From NCBI GenBank assembly GCA_018714405.1, contig DVNM01000041.1, positions 1 through 37,827 of the forward strand: a stretch of DNA of 37,827 bases. The letters are read 5' to 3'. The translations under genes were made by a program, and so were the position numbers. Below are positions 25,835 through 33,869 of the stretch, piece after piece; positions within the stretch are counted from its first letter, which is position 1; each line of letters starts with the position of its first letter. Source of the stretch: Scybalenecus merdavium. GTDB taxonomy: Bacteria; Bacillota; Clostridia; Oscillospirales; Acutalibacteraceae. The notes beneath the pieces are model-generated. The model ran no database searches, was not told the origin of the DNA, and worked only from the letters and a program-made list of their open reading frames with translations.

Positions 25835-25858
25835 AAAACCGCACCGAAGTGCGGTTTT
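25835..25858 (-). terminator. Terminator of the 1003-residue GH2 gene
   Basis: Stem AAAACCGCAC/GTGCGGTTTT around a CGAA loop. On the minus strand it is followed by ATTTTTAC. It begins 6 bases after the GH2 stop codon. Confidence 0.85.
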
Positions 25859-25864
25859 GCATGG

Positions 25865-28800
25865 TTAATCGTTTTCGGCTTTAGCAGTAAGATTTTGTTT
25901 TGCTAGCTGCATTTCAAATGAAAACTGCTGTAAAATTGCCGGGCGGCCAAAGGCATTGCCCCATTGCAGATCAGGGTAAAACTGGCCGCTGCCGATCAAA
26001 AGCTGTGTGTCGGGTTTGTTTTTCCAGCAGCAGGCGTAAGCCCAGATGTTGCGGTTTTTTGCGTGTATTTCTGCTTTCGTACCGTCGCACAAAGCAGCTG
26101 TATAGGTGTTTATGTCGTTGCGGCGGGTACGAAAATCGTTGCTGCCCGCCAGCACATCCTCTTTGTTTTCCTTTTGCAAAAAGAAGTTGTGCACATCGTC
26201 TTTCCAAAACGCATTTGTTTTTTGGCCATAGGCATTTTCCGCAGCATTAAGATGCGCTATACCGTCAGTGCGGCCGATGTGCGTTTTGGGGTAGGTGTTA
26301 TAAAGATCATGCCGCTGCCACTGCACAAAGTCTGCGCGTCCCTGCAGCACAAAGCCAACGGAAAAAGTGTTTAGCAGGTTTTGTGTCATCTGAACGGCAC
26401 ACACCATTTTATAGCTTTCAGTTTTACAGTGCACTGCACAAAAAATACCCGGTTGTTTTTTTGCTCGGATATGAACGCTGTACCCATGCGCTGTTTTTCG
26501 AACGGTTTGTACCGTATCTACTCTTTTGCCGTTTTTGTACAGATACGGGCCGGTGATTTTTCTGGAACGGTCGCTGTCTGTCCAAATCAGCACGCCGTTT
26601 TTGTGGTCGGCCAGCACCCGGCACAACTGTGCACTCTGCGCAGGCGGTGGGGCAGACGGCTGTTTTTTGTTGAGAATGTAGGTGTCTGTCAAAAGATTCT
26701 GGTGGTAAAACGAAAGCTTTACGGCGCTTCCTTCGCACAAAACGTTGGCAAGACGGATCAAGCCCTTTTGATGCGGCGCAATATCTGCAGGAATATAGCC
26801 GTCAAACAACATGTTTTCGGCTTCATCTTGGCAAATCAGGCGGACCTCGTTTAGATTCGTGTGGTCAAAGCGGTTGTGCACGTAAAGGGAAAGTCCGTCT
26901 TGTATGCTGCTTTTCTCTTCGTCCAGCAAAATGGGCGTAAAAGCTTTTTTCGTTAAAAATGCTTCCGGCTTTTCGCGGTGGAACGCGTCCAGCACAGCGC
27001 CCCATTCGCCGTAGCCGGCGGCAGGACCGCTGGCGTGATTCTGGTGACGTTCTTTTGTACCATCCGGAATGAAAAATACATCGTCCACCGCCGCCCAGAG
27101 CGCGCAGCCCAGCGCACCATCAGTTTCAAAAATATTATCCCAGCCTTTTTTTACGCTGTGTCCCCAAAATAAACGGCTGCTGTTGTCAAATTGCAGCTCT
27201 TTTGTGTTGTAGCAGGGAACGTGTGCAAATTCATCGTGCAGCATAGGCATATCTTTTCGGCCTAAATTTGAGGTCACTTTTTTATAGTGATGACTTCGGA
27301 TGTCGTAGGGCAGGGGCGTTGTCTTGACGGTGTGCGGATAGCTGAAGATCACCGGTCTGGTCGTGTCCTGCGCTTTGATGTACTCAAATTCCCGGCGAAA
27401 CGCCGCCGTCTGCTCAAACCCGGATTCGTTCGCCAGTGACCAGATGATCACGCAGGCATGGTTGCGGCTGAACTCCGTCATTTCGGCAAAAGTGTTTATA
27501 AAATTCTCAGGCGGGCAATAAATTTTAAAATTGTTCGCACCCTTGAAGCAGGCGGAGTTCTCCTGTTCTACATATATGCCGATTTGGTCACACAGTGCCA
27601 GCAGGCGTTCGGGTGCCGGGTAGTGCGATGTGCGAATAAAATTAATATTGTTTCGCTTATAAATATGCAGTTCCTTTTCCAGTTCCCTGTCGTCTACCGA
27701 ACGGCCGAACTGTGCGGACACGTCATGGCGGCACACGCCGCGCAGTTTAATTTCTTTACCGTTGATATAGATTTTGTTTTTTTCAGTGCCGTGCATGCCG
27801 CCGTATTCGATCTGGCGCAGGCCGACCAAATGCACATTTGTCTGCAATATGCGTTCATTTTCAAGCAGTGAAATTTTCAGCTCATAAAGATCGGGGTGCT
27901 CTGCATCCCACAGCTGCGGTCCATCGATTTCCAGACAAAACGCCGCTTCATATATTTTTCCGGCTGGCGAATATACTGCAGGGGGCATGTACCTTTTTTG
28001 AAAATGCCGGTCGTTTTCCAAAACATTCCGGCGCACCGTATTGGCCGAGATCGTCATGTGCCGCGGTTCGGTCTGCAGGCTGCCTGACTGCATATTTGCC
28101 GGTTCATAAGTGGCGCTGCAAACGGTTTTGCCGTCTTTTTGCAGCTGCACTTCCAGCTGCAGGTCTGCCCTCGCCGCATCGATCTGCAGGTTTGCGTGCA
28201 GCTTGGCACGGCGGTAATCATCTGTCAACTCTGTATTTAGATAGGTGCGCAGGATACGGCTTTCAGGCAGCACAAACAGGGTGATGCCGCGCAGGATGCC
28301 GCCAATATTGTGGTGCGCATAGTAGCTTGCCCAGGAAGCATCGCTCAGGTATTCGTTTTGCGGGTTCCAGATTCCGGGCGTTTTTCCCTCAATGTCCGCC
28401 ACACCGACGACCAGTTCAAATTTGTTTTGATCTATATAGTCGGTGATATCGCAGTCCCACGGCGTAAAACCGCCGATGTGAAAGCGCACGAATTTGCCGT
28501 TGACCCAAACGCGCGCGTTGCAGTACACGCCTTCCAGGCGAATATAAAGCCTGCCTTTTGGAAAATCGCTTGGCACCATTACGGTCCTGCGATAATAGTA
28601 TTCCCTGTTATTTTCAATGTCGAACCCCTGCATGACCAGTTCACCGGGCACGGTGACCGGCTGCCATTTTTCGCTTGGGATATTTTGAAAGTCATAATCC
28701 TGCTTTTCGGAAAAAGGCGAGGGGATATCGGCGATCTCCTCAAACAGGAACTGCCAGTCCCTATTTGCACGGTCGGCCAGAGAGAGACTGGGCTTGTGAC

Positions 28801-28876
28801 AGTCCAGAACGGCCTGTGGAATTGGCGGAAGTACAGGGGTGTGCCAGACGGGATTGTAAAATGCAGAGTGGTTCAT
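25865..28876 (-). CDS. Large GH2 beta-galactosidase-like enzyme
   Basis: 1003 residues. ATG at 28876 is 7 bases from AGGAGA; the GTG one codon earlier is too close to it. LacZ-like layout: jelly-roll domain (about 40-205), Ig-like domains, TIM barrel starting near GVCRHDVSAQFG (380-391). The acid/base is Glu484 in SLANESGF and the nucleophile Glu549 in LHDEFAHV. The family motif RTSHYP is present at 415-420. The C-terminal 350 residues are beta-rich, as in LacZ domains 4-5. No export signal. It probably removes terminal beta-galactose from imported oligosaccharides. Transcribed directly after the GH101-like gene, 16 bases apart. Confidence 0.92.
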   Translation of the reverse strand: MNHSAFYNPVWHTPVLPPIPQAVLDCHKPSLSLADRANRDWQFLFEEIADIPSPFSEKQDYDFQNIPSEKWQPVTVPGELVMQGFDIENNREYYYRRTVMVPSDFPKGRLYIRLEGVYCNARVWVNGKFVRFHIGGFTPWDCDITDYIDQNKFELVVGVADIEGKTPGIWNPQNEYLSDASWASYYAHHNIGGILRGITLFVLPESRILRTYLNTELTDDYRRAKLHANLQIDAARADLQLEVQLQKDGKTVCSATYEPANMQSGSLQTEPRHMTISANTVRRNVLENDRHFQKRYMPPAVYSPAGKIYEAAFCLEIDGPQLWDAEHPDLYELKISLLENERILQTNVHLVGLRQIEYGGMHGTEKNKIYINGKEIKLRGVCRHDVSAQFGRSVDDRELEKELHIYKRNNINFIRTSHYPAPERLLALCDQIGIYVEQENSACFKGANNFKIYCPPENFINTFAEMTEFSRNHACVIIWSLANESGFEQTAAFRREFEYIKAQDTTRPVIFSYPHTVKTTPLPYDIRSHHYKKVTSNLGRKDMPMLHDEFAHVPCYNTKELQFDNSSRLFWGHSVKKGWDNIFETDGALGCALWAAVDDVFFIPDGTKERHQNHASGPAAGYGEWGAVLDAFHREKPEAFLTKKAFTPILLDEEKSSIQDGLSLYVHNRFDHTNLNEVRLICQDEAENMLFDGYIPADIAPHQKGLIRLANVLCEGSAVKLSFYHQNLLTDTYILNKKQPSAPPPAQSAQLCRVLADHKNGVLIWTDSDRSRKITGPYLYKNGKRVDTVQTVRKTAHGYSVHIRAKKQPGIFCAVHCKTESYKMVCAVQMTQNLLNTFSVGFVLQGRADFVQWQRHDLYNTYPKTHIGRTDGIAHLNAAENAYGQKTNAFWKDDVHNFFLQKENKEDVLAGSNDFRTRRNDINTYTAALCDGTKAEIHAKNRNIWAYACCWKNKPDTQLLIGSGQFYPDLQWGNAFGRPAILQQFSFEMQLAKQNLTAKAEND

Positions 28877-28892
28877 CACTTATTCTCCTAAC

Positions 28893-30239
28893 TTACGAAA
28901 AACAAACCAGCAGCGCCTGCCCGGGGGTGAGCTCCAGGGTGATTTCGCGGCCGTGCAGCGGCAATTCTTTTAAATATACATTGCCGTTTGTCGTGATCTG
29001 ACTGATTTCGGCAGATGAAACCGCATCGCTCGGCACCTTCCATGTGAATCGGCCGCCGTCTTTGCTGTAGGCGATCCATGTATTTTCCTTTTGGATCAGC
29101 GGCAAAAAGACATTGTCTTTTTCTTTCAGCACAGCGCCGTTTTGCGTGATTTTCTGCTTGTCCTTATAAGAAACGATCCCGTCGCTGTAAACGCAGCGTT
29201 CACGGCGGCCATGGCCGGTGATCGCCAGACGTTTATGTGTGCATAAAAAGTGAAACGGCACCTGCACTGTGGCAAACTGGTGCACAAAGTCCTGCGCCCA
29301 GTTCGGATTGTCTTTTTTTACAATGTCTTCCGCCTGCATGTTGCCGTACAGGTATTTGGCAAAATGCTTTTCCCGGAACATGCCGCCGCAGTATACCTGG
29401 GGCGGCACTTCCACAAGTTCCTGTCTTGTCATACGGTGGCACCACCAGCTCATGGGTATTTCACCAAGGGTGACCATAGGTGAAGATTTAAAGTGATCGC
29501 GCGGCAGTCCGAAAACCGGGTGGTTCGGCAGGACGTCACTCTCCTTATATGTAAACTCAGAGGTGATGTCTACGCCTTTTTCGCGAACGTATGCGATCAT
29601 TTTCGACCTGGCTTCCTGCATCTGCCGGATCGTAACGTCCGGCGCATAGTTTTTGTAGCACTGAAAGTTGTCCACATGGATCGTTCCGGCCTCAATAATA
29701 AACGGGAACGTTTCGGCGAACCGGTCAAACTGCCTTTTAAACAGGCCGGATTCCCAGTAGCCTTTGTGGCAGGTTTTATAGCAAGCCCTGCCGTTATATT
29801 TTTCTATAGGATCGGGTTTGCCGTTTCTTTTGCGGATTAGAGCGCCGGCTTTGACAAAATCGTTAAACGACGGCGCGTTGGTGTACGCATCATTAAAATT
29901 GATGTGCACGCTGATCACAGAGTTGTATTTTTTGCCCTCTTCGCACAGCCAGCGGAAACTTTCGGCAGCCGTTTTGTCCTGCGGACGCTTCAGGGCTTCA
30001 TTTACCTCGAAAAAATCGGGGTATTTGTCATCGTGCCCCAGGTACTGCCACCCGACCAAATAATAAATTTTGGTGATGCCCTGTGTTATGGCATCGATCT
30101 GCCTTATGTAAGATAAAGCTTCTTCAAAGGTCATAAGCACATGACTTTTGCCGGCAATTTTCGGTTCCGGGTAGGCCATACTAAGCTTCATGACCATGCA
30201 GCGTGAATAATCATAGCGGTAGTTGGTTTGAATCGTCAC
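28893..30239 (-). CDS. GH101-like glycosidase (possible alpha-N-acetylgalactosaminidase)
   Basis: 448 residues. I chose GTG 30239, 8 bases from AGGAG; the GTG at 30248 sits on the ribosome site itself. The central part resembles the GH101 barrel: IYYLVGWQYLGHDDKYPD (58-75), KKYNSVISVHINFNDAY (103-119), then IHVDNF with Asp190 as nucleophile candidate and ITSEFTYKES with Glu228 as acid/base candidate. A small beta domain ends the protein. Known GH101 enzymes are huge secreted endo-enzymes that release core-1 disaccharide from mucin. This one is short and has no signal peptide, so it probably acts inside the cell on small imported glycans. The family call is distant. First gene of the minus-strand operon. 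Confidence 0.68.
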   Translation of the reverse strand: MTIQTNYRYDYSRCMVMKLSMAYPEPKIAGKSHVLMTFEEALSYIRQIDAITQGITKIYYLVGWQYLGHDDKYPDFFEVNEALKRPQDKTAAESFRWLCEEGKKYNSVISVHINFNDAYTNAPSFNDFVKAGALIRKRNGKPDPIEKYNGRACYKTCHKGYWESGLFKRQFDRFAETFPFIIEAGTIHVDNFQCYKNYAPDVTIRQMQEARSKMIAYVREKGVDITSEFTYKESDVLPNHPVFGLPRDHFKSSPMVTLGEIPMSWWCHRMTRQELVEVPPQVYCGGMFREKHFAKYLYGNMQAEDIVKKDNPNWAQDFVHQFATVQVPFHFLCTHKRLAITGHGRRERCVYSDGIVSYKDKQKITQNGAVLKEKDNVFLPLIQKENTWIAYSKDGGRFTWKVPSDAVSSAEISQITTNGNVYLKELPLHGREITLELTPGQALLVCFS

Positions 30240-30310
30240 AAAAAACACTCCTTTTCGTTTTTACGATACCATGATTTCTAAATACAGCCTTTCAAAATAC
30301 TGCTGAAAAT

Positions 30311-30388
30311 ATTAGAAAACCAATCATTAGAAAAAGAAATTGCATAAGCATTTTTTCTAAATTTTTTGAGCGCATTTTGATAGAAAAG
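30311..30388. promoter_or_regulatory. Candidate operator repeats in the divergent promoter region
   Basis: ATTAGAAAA occurs at 30311-30319 and 30326-30334, 15 bases apart. TTTTTCTAA at 30352-30360 is its inverted copy, and ATAGAAAAG follows at 30380-30388. The only good -10 for the plus-strand genes is TATACT (30404-30409), with no decent -35 at the right distance. Activator-dependent transcription, perhaps by an AraC- or MarR-type protein, would fit. No regulator gene lies in this island. Confidence 0.45.
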
Positions 30389-30455
30389 AATGCCTGTGCT
30401 CTGTATACTGAAACTGGAAACACTTATTGTTTTAACCGAAAGCGGAGGGGATTTT

Positions 30456-32675
30456 ATGGAAAAGGACCGACTGCACATTCCCCATAAGATCAGCCGGTGG
30501 GACGAAGGCATACCCATGAGCAACGGCGAGATTGGCTGTTTGCTGTTTGGCTCGTCTAAGCGGCTGGTTTTGTCTCTTGACCGGGGTGATATATGGGACT
30601 GCAGCCGTTCACCGGAACAGACGCCCGGATTCACCTATGAAAACCTGGTCAAATGGGCAAAAGCAGGCGATATAAAGTCTATCCAAAAAACATTTGACCG
30701 TCCTTATAATCTGCCCGTGCCCACCAAATTGCCTGCCGGGCGTATTGAACTTTGCCTGCCTGGAAATGCAGACGTTTGCAGCTTTCGCCTGGATCTTTCT
30801 GCCGCGCAGGCTACATTTGAAAACGATGCGGCAAGGGTTTGTACATTTGTGCATGCAACAGAACATGTCGGCATGATGCGTTTGAATGTGTCTTCTGTTC
30901 GGCTGCGTCTTGTACGGCCGAAGTTCGGCAAGCGATCCGGCCTGCAAAAATGGATGAAATGGCTTTGCGCAATACCGGCAGCATTTAATACAAACAAGTT
31001 GTCTTCTGTTTGTTACCCGCAGGCGACGGAAAAGGAAATAGACACCGGCAATATACATATACAGTACTTTGTGCAGCCGTTGAATGACGGCGGGGCATTT
31101 GGCATAGCTGCCGGCAGCGCACCTGCCGGTCCGAAGCAGACCGAAATTGCTTATTACGCTTATTTCAGTAAGGATGCAGCTACGGTGCCAAAGGTTTTGC
31201 AGGCTCGGATAACGGCTGCGTTAAAGAAAGGGTATGCGGCGCTTTTTGACACGCATAAAGCCTGGTGGGCAAATTATTATGCGCAGTCTTCTGTCCATGT
31301 GCCAGATGTGTATATTCAAAACCGGTACAATCTGGGCAATTATCTTTTAGGCTCGGCATCGCGCAGCGGCGGTTACCCAATGCCGCTTCAAGGGCTTTGG
31401 ACAGCCTGCGACGACAAGCATCTGCCGCCCTGGAAAGGCGATTACCATCACGATTTGAATACACAGCTGACCTATTATAGTTATCTTAAAGCCAACCACC
31501 TGGAGCAGGGACGCTGTTACCTGGATTATCTTGCCTCTCTCACAAAACGTGCACGCGATTTTGCCGCATCGTTTTATAATGCAGACGGCATTTGCCTGCC
31601 GTCTGTTATGGACATTAAAGGCTACGCATTGGGCGGCTGGGCCATGTACTCTCTTTCTCCAACAAATCAGCTTTGGCTGTGTCAGGCTTTTGAAAGGTAC
31701 TATACATATACGGGCGATAAAGTTTTTCTGGAACAGACTGCCTACCCGTTTATGGTGCAGTCGGCGCGCTGCATTTTGTCGCTGCTGCGCGAAGATAATG
31801 CCGGTTACTACGTTTTGCCGGTTTCCAGTTCCCCGGAAATTCACGACAATTCCATAAAAGCATTTTTAACGCCCAATTCCAATTACGACCAGGCGCTTTT
31901 GCTCTATATTTTTCAGGCGCTTTCCCGTTTGGCGGATGTACTGCAAAAAACGCAGGATGCACAGCTTTGGCGTGAAACTCTGCGCAAATTGCGACCGCTG
32001 GCAGTAAACGAAAATCATGTGCTGCGGCTTTCGCCGGATGAGGATCTGCTTGAATCTCACCGGCATCAGTCGCATGCAATGGCCATTCATCCGCTTCGGC
32101 TGCTTGACCCGGCAGACAAGCAGGATCTTGCCGTTATCGAGTCTACTGTAAACTATACATACGGTCTTGGGCAGAAAGCTTATACCGGCTATTCCTGGGC
32201 ATGGATGGCAGAATTTTTTACAGTCCTCAAAAACGGCAACCAGGCGCTGCACTGTCTGGAGACCTTCTGGAAATATTATTGCGCGCAAAACAATTCATTT
32301 CACCTGAACTGGGACAAAAGAACAAACCCATCTGAGCGCCCCTTTACGCTGGAAGGCAATTTCTGTGCGCTTGATGCGCTGCAGGAAATGCTGCTTTACT
32401 CCGAGCACGGTGTCATTGAACTGTTTCCGGCTGTGCCGGACAAATGGCAGGATCTGTCATTTAAAACTTTGCGTGCCTGGGGCGGGGTGCTTGTGTCGGC
32501 AGAAATGGCCGATGGGCGCCTGCAAAGTGCGCAATTTACCGCACAAAATGATGTGGCTTTTGTTCTGCGCGGTGCATTTGCAGATCATAAGTTTCACGGC
32601 GGCCAAGTAACTTTGCAGCCGGACGGTGTGCAGGTCCATATTTCAGCCGGCAAAACCGTTACTTTGGAAAAATAG
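30456..32675 (+). CDS. GH95-like alpha-L-fucosidase/galactosidase
   Basis: 739 residues from ATG 30456, behind GGAGGGGA. Family landmarks in order: EGIPMSNGEIGCLLFG (17-32), LQGLWTACDD, then WKGDYHHDLNTQLTYY (326-341), SSSPEIHDN with the likely general acid Glu, HRHQSHAMAIHP, YTGYSWAWMAEFF, and TLEGNF followed by a C-terminal beta domain. Two positions differ from what I recall of the founder enzyme AfcA: the N-x-N pair reads Asp333-Leu-Asn335, and the D-G-N-F aspartate reads Glu633. Activity or specificity may be altered. No signal peptide. It leads the plus-strand operon of phosphodiesterase, GH35 and GH2. Confidence 0.85.
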   Translation: MEKDRLHIPHKISRWDEGIPMSNGEIGCLLFGSSKRLVLSLDRGDIWDCSRSPEQTPGFTYENLVKWAKAGDIKSIQKTFDRPYNLPVPTKLPAGRIELCLPGNADVCSFRLDLSAAQATFENDAARVCTFVHATEHVGMMRLNVSSVRLRLVRPKFGKRSGLQKWMKWLCAIPAAFNTNKLSSVCYPQATEKEIDTGNIHIQYFVQPLNDGGAFGIAAGSAPAGPKQTEIAYYAYFSKDAATVPKVLQARITAALKKGYAALFDTHKAWWANYYAQSSVHVPDVYIQNRYNLGNYLLGSASRSGGYPMPLQGLWTACDDKHLPPWKGDYHHDLNTQLTYYSYLKANHLEQGRCYLDYLASLTKRARDFAASFYNADGICLPSVMDIKGYALGGWAMYSLSPTNQLWLCQAFERYYTYTGDKVFLEQTAYPFMVQSARCILSLLREDNAGYYVLPVSSSPEIHDNSIKAFLTPNSNYDQALLLYIFQALSRLADVLQKTQDAQLWRETLRKLRPLAVNENHVLRLSPDEDLLESHRHQSHAMAIHPLRLLDPADKQDLAVIESTVNYTYGLGQKAYTGYSWAWMAEFFTVLKNGNQALHCLETFWKYYCAQNNSFHLNWDKRTNPSERPFTLEGNFCALDALQEMLLYSEHGVIELFPAVPDKWQDLSFKTLRAWGGVLVSAEMADGRLQSAQFTAQNDVAFVLRGAFADHKFHGGQVTLQPDGVQVHISAGKTVTLEK

Positions 32676-32707
32676 TTAGCAATAATTTATTATAAGGAGA
32701 ATGAAAA

Positions 32708-33850
32708 ATGAAATTTTCAAAAATCCTGCTTGCCACGGCAGCGGTTGCTACGGCGGCTGCCGTGGCGGCCGTTTCACTGACGGCTTGCAGCAAAAGTGAA
32801 GAGGTTGTGAGTGACAGCGATTACCTGAACAAGGTTTCGCAATATGGTGTTTGGAAGAATACGGCACAGACTTCTATACCGATCTACCAGACTTATCACC
32901 ATGTGCACGATTTTTTGGATGCCTGCACGATTGAAAACGGCAGCGCAGTCGCGCCAAACGGCAAAATACGCAAAGTGCTGTTTTTGGGCTTTGACGGCAT
33001 GCGGGCAGACGCTTTGCCGGTCATTTTGCAGACGGGCGCAAAAGTCGCCAACAATTCAAAAACCGGTGTCAGCGGCATCAGCGCACTGCAGCAGGCAGGC
33101 GGCCTGTACCTGGCCTACTGCGGCGGTGAAACGAATACGGACACGCAGCAGACCACATCTACTTCCGCCAGCTGGACAACGCATTTCACCGGCGTCTGGG
33201 GCACACAGCACGGCATCAAAACAAATGACGATGCCAAAAATCTGGATCATAAAACTTTTATGCTGGAGTATGCACAGCAGGGGCTTTCCACAAGCATTGC
33301 ATTTGACTGGGATCAGTATTTTGATGTAAACTTGAAAGAAGAAATCAAATATGTTATGGCCAATCCGGATGTGGATATGACGTTTTGTGACATTGACCGG
33401 GCAAAGGCTGAAAAATTAAAAAAGACTTATGCCGAGACATTGGAGTTATATAATTACGTCGCGCCGGAGACACCGTCTGATTCTGCGCCGTACGACACCG
33501 GCATGCGCGACTATGTCCTGCAGCGTATTGAAAACGGGGACGACATTGTGTGCGGCATTTTTCACAACATTGATTCGGCCGGCCATGAATACGGTTTTGG
33601 CACCAGCACGCAATATAACGGTGCGGTTATGAATTGCGATTTATATGCGTATTCCGTTTTACAGGCGATTGAAGCGCGTGAGCAGACGGAAAACGAAGAA
33701 TGGCTCATTGTATTTGCAAATGACCACGGCGGGCTTGGCACCGGTCACGGGGAACAGACACTGGAGGAAAGAACGACTTGGATCGCGACCAATGTGCCGT
33801 TTTCTGAGGAATACTATTCTGACGGCTACGACGGCTTTAATGTGAAATAA
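32708..33850 (+). CDS. Lipoprotein of the alkaline-phosphatase/phosphodiesterase superfamily
   Basis: 380 residues, ATG after AAGGAGA. Signal sequence of 26 residues ending in a lipobox (LTAC, Cys27), so it is anchored outside the membrane. Superfamily metal sites: Asp96 in FLGFDGMRAD, the HNIDSAGHEYGF segment, ANDHGG and GTGHGEQ. The nucleophile candidate is Thr152 in STSASWTTHFTG, aligned with the Thr of nucleotide pyrophosphatases/phosphodiesterases. It would hydrolyse a phosphodiester or phosphomonoester outside the cell. It is the only exported product of the glycan island and sits between GH95 and GH35 in one operon. Its substrate may be a phosphorylated glycan. Confidence 0.85.
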   Translation: MKFSKILLATAAVATAAAVAAVSLTACSKSEEVVSDSDYLNKVSQYGVWKNTAQTSIPIYQTYHHVHDFLDACTIENGSAVAPNGKIRKVLFLGFDGMRADALPVILQTGAKVANNSKTGVSGISALQQAGGLYLAYCGGETNTDTQQTTSTSASWTTHFTGVWGTQHGIKTNDDAKNLDHKTFMLEYAQQGLSTSIAFDWDQYFDVNLKEEIKYVMANPDVDMTFCDIDRAKAEKLKKTYAETLELYNYVAPETPSDSAPYDTGMRDYVLQRIENGDDIVCGIFHNIDSAGHEYGFGTSTQYNGAVMNCDLYAYSVLQAIEAREQTENEEWLIVFANDHGGLGTGHGEQTLEERTTWIATNVPFSEEYYSDGYDGFNVK

Positions 33851-33869
33851 TCACGCGCGGGGGTGCATT

